Shown here one piece after another: positions 58,051-64,000 of a stretch of DNA of 64,000 bases (position 1 is its first letter; each line of letters begins with the position of its first letter). The DNA is from Tubulanus polymorphus (lineage: Eukaryota > Nemertea > Palaeonemertea > Tubulaniformes > Tubulanidae), in the NCBI RefSeq assembly GCF_964204645.1, contig NC_134029.1, positions 9,912,850 through 9,976,849 of the forward strand, written 5' to 3'. Below the pieces are notes generated by a model. It worked only from the letters and a program-made list of their open reading frames with translations. It had not been told where the DNA came from and did not search any database. The translations under genes and the position numbers were made by a program.

Positions 58051-59110
58051 TCAATTCCAAAAGACTACAGTAGCGTCAAATAAACATCGTGATATTGCAA
58101 TTTACGACAAACGACGTGTAAATTTAATAACTGTTGTGGTGTTCAACGTATGGAAGAGATAACATTTAATTTTCCCGGCACGCATGACATCTATCTGCCT
58201 AGTGCGTCAGGGGCTGCTACCGCCTCGTGAGTGCGCAGTAGGCGGGCAGAGCATCTTAAAATGAAAACTTATCTTAGAATATAGCCGAATCGATGGGATG
58301 GAATTTTACAATAAAATGTCAGTCAACTGATTGATGACACAACATGGTTGTTCTCGGCGTACTTAACAATGATATTTTCCTCCAATAAACCGCTCTGGTA
58401 AAATTGAATACACCATCTATCTTTATTGGTGATATGGTATCATGGTTGGGTAGTACTGTTTACCGTTTGATGTTTTGTGTCATCATGAAATTGTTTCAAC
58501 TTTAGTAAAGGCGTTCCTGCCTGATCACATAACTTACCGATAATGCGATAGAATACATTTTTGGGCCAATTAAACAGAAATCTGGCGACGCTATCTTGGA
58601 GGGAATAATCGAAATATTATTTTGAGTCATTTTCAGCTGTGTCTAATGTTTTACGGGAACGGAGATACAATTTGAGGTTACTATGAAAAAGAGAAGACTC
58701 TTCTCATAGTTATTTTTGCATTTTCGGAAAGACCCGCCCAGTCACACGTGAACTGACCACGCCTTTGACTTATTGTTTTTTGCGGGTACCGGTATACCCT
58801 TTTAATTGGCGGTGCGTTTGAACGTTGTTTTTTCGCAGTTATACTTTTATGATCGTCGATGCGTTTGAACGTTGTTTTTTGCGGTTATACTCCTACAATC
58901 GTCGGTTTCAGTTTGTTAAGCAGTGACATCGGTTTCGTTAAAGATGTCACGAAAGGAAGAAGTCGCTTCAGGATTGCGTCGTTACACGTTCACAAACCTT
59001 TGAGAGGTGAACCATTTAGATCTCGGTGTATTGAAAATGAAAGAAGAGAGGATTGATGCATTGTCGGACTTAAGCGTGATGAGGGAGCTGACCCCTCCAT
59101 TTACACCATA
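58051..59110. other. No gene; short direct duplication at 58810-58905
   Basis: The word GCGTTTGAACGTTGTTTTTT occurs at about 58811 and 58860, each followed by a GC(A/G)GTTATAC...ATCGTCG tail, giving a 49-base direct duplication. Otherwise no coding motif. Confidence 0.6.
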
Positions 59111-59645
59111 ATCATCTGTTCTCCACACTGAAGAGATTTATAAAGGATTGCTGGAACATTTTTCCTTTACTCGTCCGGAGGATAACGAAGCTTTATTAGA
59201 CACTGTACAGAAACTGATTTCAGATAGTCGGAGCCGACCTCGAGATTCTCTTGCTAAAATTAATGAAATGACTAAACTGTCCGAGAATGATGATATTCAT
59301 CACTGGTTCCGTATTTTTAAAAATTTAGCAAAGAGGTACGGAATTCCTTTGAGCGATTTAACGAGTGTATTAGAACCATATATGACCGGTCTGGCGCCGC
59401 AGGCATACTTTTCGTTGAGTGAGGGCGATAGAAAGGTCTACGGTATAGGATGCAATATATGCAGGTACCGATTGACACCACTGCGAATCGTCTGAAGTTC
59501 CGTAGGGAAACGAAAAATCACACCGAAACGTTCGTGGATTTCGTTGCAAATTAGGGCACAAACGTCGTGATTGCCCGAAGCGCGGTGATAGGAATCGTCA
59601 GGGTTTGAATTGTCGCCATGAAATTAATCGTAAGGAGGTGAAATT
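59110..59645 (+). pseudogene. LTR-retrotransposon gag fragment with zinc knuckle
   Basis: The frame 59148-59495 contains FTRPEDNEALLDTVQKL, DDIHHWFRIFKNLAKRYGI and LTSVLEPYMTGLAPQAYFSL, which fits a capsid-like domain of retroelement Gag. In another frame GFRCKLGHKRRDCPKR (about 59535-59580) is a zinc knuckle lacking its first Cys-Phe-x-Cys half. The frame changes near 59455. No protease follows. It is different from the gag of Gypsy G2. Confidence 0.55.
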
Positions 59646-60140
59646 CGTTACCGTCGGAGGGTATTGCCTAATTTCTTTATTGCTTTATTTTGAGGTCTCT
59701 GAAAAATTTCAAGCTCAAACATTCCGAACTGAATATTTTCTGAAAATAGATCAAAATTTAGTTTAAAATCAGAAAATGTCAAAATTTTATTGGCAATTAA
59801 CTGTTTTTAAAACGGTAAATTTCCCGTTCTAGAAGATCTAAAAACCTTTTGAGTATGTGGAATTAAGTGGACACCTTCCACTCCTTTGCTTACCCAGATA
59901 CCGTAACGTATAGTACCTAAATATACATTATTGTTATGGTTTTACGTCAAGAAACAGCGATTTTTTGGAATATTTACAATAATTTGAATGAAATATGCAC
60001 ATTATATGAATATAATTACTTTAAAAACAACAGCTATTCCTTCTAGAGAAGAGAGCCTAGGTCATTTGAAAATCAATTATTCTTATTCAATAGGAAATTA
60101 TCGGTATACAGTAAAAATGTCCCGGGAAAAAATGTCCTAG
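59646..60140. other. No gene seen
   Basis: AT-rich sequence without recognised motifs. Confidence 0.5.
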
Positions 60141-60144
60141 TCTA

Positions 60145-61180
60145 TCATTACTAACTTGGTAATTCAGGAGGCTCTTGAACCCGTGTGGGGGTTGGCCCCT
60201 GATGGAAAAAACAAAGTGCCGTACCTCTTAACTATGGCTGCAGCAGCTACAGCTCTTCATTCAACGACACTGCGTTCGAAATATGGTGTACAACCCACAT
60301 TCATCCTGAAACAGGGACTGGTGAGTACTGCATGAAATATGTTTTCAAAATTGAATAGGTGATTATGATTGTGTTCAATGATTCTATGTTCTTTATAGGG
60401 AAAACAACAGCTATGACAGCGGGACTGTCAATGAGTGGCGCAATGCACAACATTTTTTCGAATGCCGCCTCCACCGCCTACATTTTGCAAAAGACAGCTA
60501 ATACCACATTGCCGTTGGATATGATGACTGCTCGTCAGCTAAAATACAAGAAAATGTATCGGTGGCATATTTTGATGGAAAGAACGCGGGGACGAAATCA
60601 TCTGGGGAACAATCCGTAAAGGCAGGCGTCCTCATAACCACAAAAATCTCGAGACAGTGTGTAGTGCCAGGTATGAATTTCGTTGTACATACATGTACTA
60701 ATATCTGTGATATGTTTATTGGTTATACATGTATAGCTTAAGTAATTCCCTTTTTTCATTTCAGACTATCAGAACCATTTTCATCCCATTTTTTCGATGT
60801 GAGAAAATGATGTCTGACCCAATTGCCATCCAGGCTGTCATCAGAAGATCAGAGCGGGCAATGGATCTGATGATTGCCCTATACGACGTAATAATTAGTG
60901 ATCGGGCAGAAAATGTCATCCAAAAATTAACTAAACTTACACGTGAAGTACTTGGATTACAAACAAGAGTTAGTAATAATTACGCAATCTTGTTATTTAT
61001 AACAAAAATGGTAAGATTTTCTTCGTTAACACCAGCATAATATTATTAGTTGGAATTTCTACCATTATAATTTCTTATTTTAGCTATGTAAACGTCTACC
61101 GATCGAATTTCAAGAAGTGAAAACTTTCCTTAAAGATTCCTGGAAGGAAAAACTTGCACATGTGTACGCCGGTAGTTAGT
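60145..61180 (+). CDS. Unrecognised spliced gene, four exons, 5' end not found
   Basis: I do not recognise the product. Exon A (from about 60145 to 60319) reads ALEPVWGLAPDGKNKVPYLL and FILKQGL and ends at donor GTGAGT. Exon B starts after TTTATAG at about 60400 (GKTTAMTAGLSMSGAMHNIF) and runs to about 60671. Its end is open in a different frame (SVAYFDGKNAGTKSSG). Exon C (about 60767-61008) starts after TTTCAG and encodes a helical stretch (ERAMDLMIALYDVIISDRAE), ending at GTAAGA. Exon D (about 61084-61180) ends HVYAGS and TAG. Four splice pairs in order argue for a real gene or a transposon gene. A frameshift in exon B is possible. It sits between retroelement fragments. Confidence 0.4.
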
Positions 61181-61309
61181 CAACGATTCAACTGTATGCG
61201 CATAGGCTAATCAAAGAAAAAGAAAAGGCAAATTAATATACCGTATATGCTATTGATTTTATCGAGTTGATTGATTGAGTTAGTTGAATTCGAATACTTC
61301 GTTTTTGTT

Positions 61310-61745
61310 TTCACAGATACGCAGATACACACGATTTGTGAAATCTAGAGGCCAAGAATGCCTTGCGGTCAATTTGACTGAAATGCCTCCCATTGAGGGC
61401 TTAGATATAACCGCTTTGAGGAGGATGACAGTAGAATGTGGTGGCAGGAAACAAGAGATGGGCATTTGTGGATATTTTCGCATCGGCGAGTTATTACCCA
61501 GGGCTCTTGCCTCAGCGGGGGACGTGATACAGCTTCGAGATGTCGCCGTCACCCCTTCTGGTCTTCAGATTATCGTACGCAAATTCAAACATAGCTCTCG
61601 CGTTGGCCCGCAGGTCATTCAGGCCGAATATTCGTCGCTACCCGTAGACATGGATTTGACTCTCATTATCTCGGATTATTTACGTTTCAGAGGGCCCCTC
61701 CCTTGCTCATCAACATTTTTGCGACCGAAACGAACCGAGCGCTTT
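61310..61745 (+). pseudogene. Tyrosine recombinase catalytic-domain fragment (third Ngaro/DIRS-like copy)
   Basis: The frame 61284-61952 contains GICGYFRIGELLPRALA (first catalytic Arg intact), VIQLRDVAVTPSGLQIIVRKF and KHSSRVGPQVIQ. The Ngaro recombinase at 39305 has the corresponding FCGFLCLGELLPT and SFKHGAKQGPQTI. The HxxR and Tyr boxes are not seen: the frame runs into a direct duplication from 61746 and then a Penelope insertion. The upstream part has no core-binding domain. It is inactive. Confidence 0.7.
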
Positions 61746-61998
61746 GCCAGGCGCCTCCAGCTGGTGGCGCCGCCAATATCTCTTTGTTCTCTCAGCCAAT
61801 CACTGTTGAGTACAAGTTCCTTTCTCTTCCGCATCCCGAGCGTGAAAGGTTACGTTTTATTTTTGTCCTTATTTACCCCAAATAATACATGCCAGGCACC
61901 TCCAGCTGGTGGCGCCGCCAATATCTCTGTTCTCTCAGCCCATCACGGTTGAGTACAAGTTCCTTTCTCTTCCGCATCCCGAGCATGAAAGGTTACGA
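61746..61998. repeat. Direct repeat, two units offset by 144 bases
   Basis: CCAGGCGCCTCCAGCTGGTG (about 61747) and CCAGGCACCTCCAGCTGGTG (61891) begin nearly identical copies about 108 bases long, both ending in CATCCCGAGC(G/A)TGAAAGG. The second copy was the target of the Penelope insertion. Confidence 0.9.
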
Positions 61999-62107
61999 TG
62001 AGACGAGAAGATACACAATATCCGTGTAAGAAGATAACAAGAGAAATCCCACAATAAGTTCAGCCAAAACGAGAAAAATTAACAAATTAGCTTACCCCGA
62101 CGACATT

Positions 62108-62659
62108 TTGAATAAAGCTCTCTTGAGAGCCCGTCGTTCACATTTCAGTCACTCTCAAGGGACCCGCGCGCGTAAACAGCCTATTATTGTACCTTTTGTT
62201 CCTTTTCTGGAAAAATCTAAAACTCCCCTCCATCTCTTAAACAAACAACTCATTTTTACTTATAACAACAAACTTAGTCGTAATCTTACTCATAACTCCC
62301 CCAAAATTGAACCCCTGAACATTGGTGTATATAAAATTCCCTGTAAAGTTTGTAACAAAATATATATCGGCGAAACCGGACGCGATTTACACAAGCGCAT
62401 TCGTGAACATAAGAATGATGTAAAGAATTTTAAGCCTGAAAGCGGTGTTGCTAATCACGTATACGAAACCAGCCACAATTTTGATTTTGAAAAAGCCTCC
62501 ATAATTTTCCCCTGTTCAGAAAAGATTAAACGACACATTATGGAATCGGCCCTGATTATTGAAAACTTGGAAAATTGTGTTAATTTGAATAACGGTTTTT
62601 CCCCCCACAACATTTTGATCTCCAAATTTCTCGCTTCTCTTGTACCCCCGTTATACTAA
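62108..62659 (+). CDS. GIY-YIG endonuclease portion of a Penelope-like protein
   Basis: This 183-codon frame encodes the end of a Penelope polyprotein. The endonuclease reads GVYKIPCKVCNKIYIGETGR (about 62320-62380): the GIY-like Val-Tyr, a CxxC pair in the insert typical of Penelope enzymes, YIG, and Arg in DLHKRIREHK. The catalytic Glu lies in MESALIIE (about 62545). In intact elements this domain makes the nick that primes reverse transcription. Upstream residues (PFVPFLEKSK...LIFTYNN) fit the linker after RT, which is absent because of truncation. The ATG at 62108 is only the first in frame, so independent expression is doubtful. A related, shorter copy lies at 2830-3066. Confidence 0.8.
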   Translation: MNKALLRARRSHFSHSQGTRARKQPIIVPFVPFLEKSKTPLHLLNKQLIFTYNNKLSRNLTHNSPKIEPLNIGVYKIPCKVCNKIYIGETGRDLHKRIREHKNDVKNFKPESGVANHVYETSHNFDFEKASIIFPCSEKIKRHIMESALIIENLENCVNLNNGFSPHNILISKFLASLVPPLY

Positions 62660-62980
62660 TTCCCTCATTGTTTTGCCTTTATCATAGTTTGCTTGTTTCC
62701 ACTCACTCACTGATTATCGCCTTTCATGTTCCTTCTCTTTGTTTTATTTGATTACCCCTTAGCTTGTCCTCCCGTTTTAATCTCTTTAGCTTGTGTCTTT
62801 GTTTATTAATTACTTTAATCTACATTGCCCCTAGTTTGCCTTGCTTACTTTAGCATTGTTTTCTAGTTGTTATGTCATTACTTTAATCTATTCCCCTTTC
62901 AATATTTTAATCACTCACTCTGCTTCTATTGTTTTGGTCTTGTATAAATATCTTGTAATATTCTCCTGTACTCAGTACGC

Positions 62981-63010
62981 CTGATGATGGCTAATAGTCT
63001 TTAGCCGAAA
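62981..63010 (+). ncRNA. Hammerhead-like core in the Penelope 3' region
   Basis: CTGATGA (62981-62987), a six-pair stem GGCTAA/TTAGCC (62989-62994 and 63001-63006) and GAAA (63007-63010) reproduce the conserved core and stem II of a hammerhead ribozyme. Hammerheads are known in Penelope-like elements. I could not find the partner UH cleavage site with stems I and III, so activity is unproven. Confidence 0.45.
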
Positions 63011-63189
63011 CGTTGCGCAAATATATATAACTCTTCTATTCAAGTTTCTCGTTTTGGCTGAACTTATTGTGGGATTTCTCTTGTTATGAAAGGTTACGTT
63101 TTACCACCCACCATTTCCTTCCTTAGCACCTTTCGAATTGGTGGCATTTTCTGAGCCCACTTTGACGTATTCACTCATTAATTAATTAG

Positions 63190-63445
63190 GTCAAATAGCT
63201 AGGGCGTTTGACTTCGTTTATATTACGTAACTCTGTATTATTCATCTCCATAACTAGGTCAAAACAGCTAGGGCGTTTTGGCCATAATTTTATGATTTTA
63301 TGTTTATAATATCATTGTCTAAATATTAGTTAATAAGTTTGTAATGGTTTTTTTTTGTATACGTCAAAAACAGCTAGGGCGTTTTTGACATTTCTAATTT
63401 TTATGTTTTGTATATAATAAACGTCAAGCAGCTAGGGCGCTTGGC
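63190..63445. repeat. Four hairpins with identical loop AGCTAGGGC and covarying stems
   Basis: Copies at 63190-63212, 63258-63282, 63363-63389 and 63423-63445. Each has loop AGCTAGGGC. Stems are GTCAAAT/GTTTGAC, GTCAAAAC/GTTTTGGC, GTCAAAAAC/GTTTTTGAC and GTCAAGC/GCTTGGC. Differences between copies are matched on the other side of the stem. The spacing is irregular (68, 105 and 60 bases). They lie in the presumed 3' part of a Ngaro/DIRS-like element. Confidence 0.85.
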
Positions 63446-63542
63446 CTTTTCATCCAAATATGTCTTCGGGTCGTTTCTGTTGCAAAAATAATGCTGTCGT
63501 TCAAATGTCGAGTAAGTGTGAATAAACAATATATAAAGTATA

Positions 63543-63896
63543 TTGAATGCTATTATGTATGACTGTCTATCATTTCATAATAACTTTTTAGCGGGATATA
63601 ACGGTGATATAAGGGCAAAAAGACGTTCACTTATACCATGCTCATCATTTGCGGAGAGCATTTTGATAAAAATTAATAAAGGTAAGATAAAGAATTCACA
63701 GGCATACTTATTGATATTTATGATGGCGTGTCATGGCAGAAAGTACGGACTGCACGTAAAGCTCAGCGAAGGAAAAATATCACTGATACGCGATAGAGAA
63801 ATACGATTGTTACTCGACAGATATAATCGTAAGCTATATATTTGCTACATACGTGGTTTGTGTCTTATTATTGCTCTCGACACTAAAAGCGTGTGA
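63543..63896 (+). other. Unrecognised 117-codon frame
   Basis: A Lys/Arg/Ile-rich conceptual protein (for example SLIPCSSFAESILIKINKGK) that matches no family I know. It starts 100 bases after the last covarying hairpin. In the Ngaro-like elements an ORF follows the repeat array, so this could be part of the element, but no SGNH, gag or RT motif is visible. It may be chance. Confidence 0.25.
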
Positions 63897-64000
63897 TCGA
63901 AGATTTCGAAACGCCGAACGAAGAAGCCGAGGAGCTCACTTAACCAATATGGCGTCGCACATTGTCCGTAGCCATTGCTGTACTTCCTCGGACTCCAAAG

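Larger units (their letters stand above)
61985..63098 (+). mobile_element. Penelope-like element, 5'-truncated, with 13-bp target duplication
   Basis: ATGAAAGGTTACG stands at 61985-61997 and at 63086-63098. The insert has a 38-base leader containing ACACAATATCCGTGT, a 41-base arm (62036-62076), the GIY-YIG ORF, an AT-rich 3' region, and the perfect reverse complement of the arm (63045-63085) ending exactly at the duplication. The same leader and the same arrangement of inverted arms occur in the 238-bp element at 44427. RT is missing. Confidence 0.85.

Overview
This is animal nuclear DNA, AT-rich and almost wholly made of transposable elements. The evidence is spliced transposases with GT-AG introns, THAP-domain and P-element-like (THAP9-type) exons, many piggyBac-type transposases, Penelope-like elements, tyrosine-recombinase (Ngaro/DIRS-like) retroelements, env-bearing Gypsy elements and a candidate tRNA-derived SINE. 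That mix suits a marine invertebrate or basal deuterostome. The species cannot be named from sequence alone. I found no convincing host gene, bacterial gene, rRNA or CRISPR array.

Layout. 0-9 kb: piggyBac copy PB1 (313-2651), a Penelope endonuclease fragment on the minus strand, a LINE reverse-transcriptase remnant, and piggyBac PB2 (7021-9116). 9.3-10.1 kb: remnant of a tnp2-like transposase. 11-31.3 kb: three copies or parts of Gypsy elements. G1 (11.0-14.4 kb) has integrase, chromodomain and an env-like gene. G2 (16.4-19.6 kb) has gag, protease and RT, and is split by a piggyBac MITE. G3 (21.4-31.3 kb) has protease, RT, integrase, chromodomain and an env-like gene. A deleted Ngaro-like element (19.8-21.4 kb) lies between G2 and G3. 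G3 is itself split by piggyBac PB3, which is split in turn by a hAT-like non-autonomous element (25610-27231). 31.5-34.4 kb: piggyBac PB4, the best preserved transposon, with three exons and one nonsense codon. 35.2-39.6 kb: a Ngaro-like element with an SGNH hydrolase ORF, a minisatellite, gag, RT/RNase H and tyrosine recombinase.

40.1-46.8 kb: piggyBac PB5, split by a complete hAT transposon (41344-46079). The hAT transposase reads through five exons on the minus strand and is broken only by a 238-bp Penelope-derived hairpin element. 47-49.3 kb: exons of a P-element/THAP9-like transposase. 49.4-51 kb: a tandem repeat split around piggyBac fragment PB6. 51-54.7 kb: a pogo-like scrap and the 3' half of piggyBac PB7. 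55.6-56.8 kb: four exons of a THAP protein, probably the 5' half of a Kolobok-type transposase. 57-64 kb: LINE RNase H, a tRNA-like SINE head, a retroelement gag, an unrecognised spliced gene, a tyrosine-recombinase fragment interrupted by a Penelope element with 13-bp target duplications, and four hairpins with covarying stems.

The genes do not form a pathway. Their relation is genealogical: successive insertions, several datable by target-site duplications (TTAA for piggyBac, 6 bp for hAT, 13 bp for Penelope). The signals I rate highest are the covarying hairpins at 63.2-63.4 kb, the Penelope hairpin elements, the repeated SGNH-repeat-gag layout of the Ngaro-like elements, and the chromodomain plus env combination in Gypsy.
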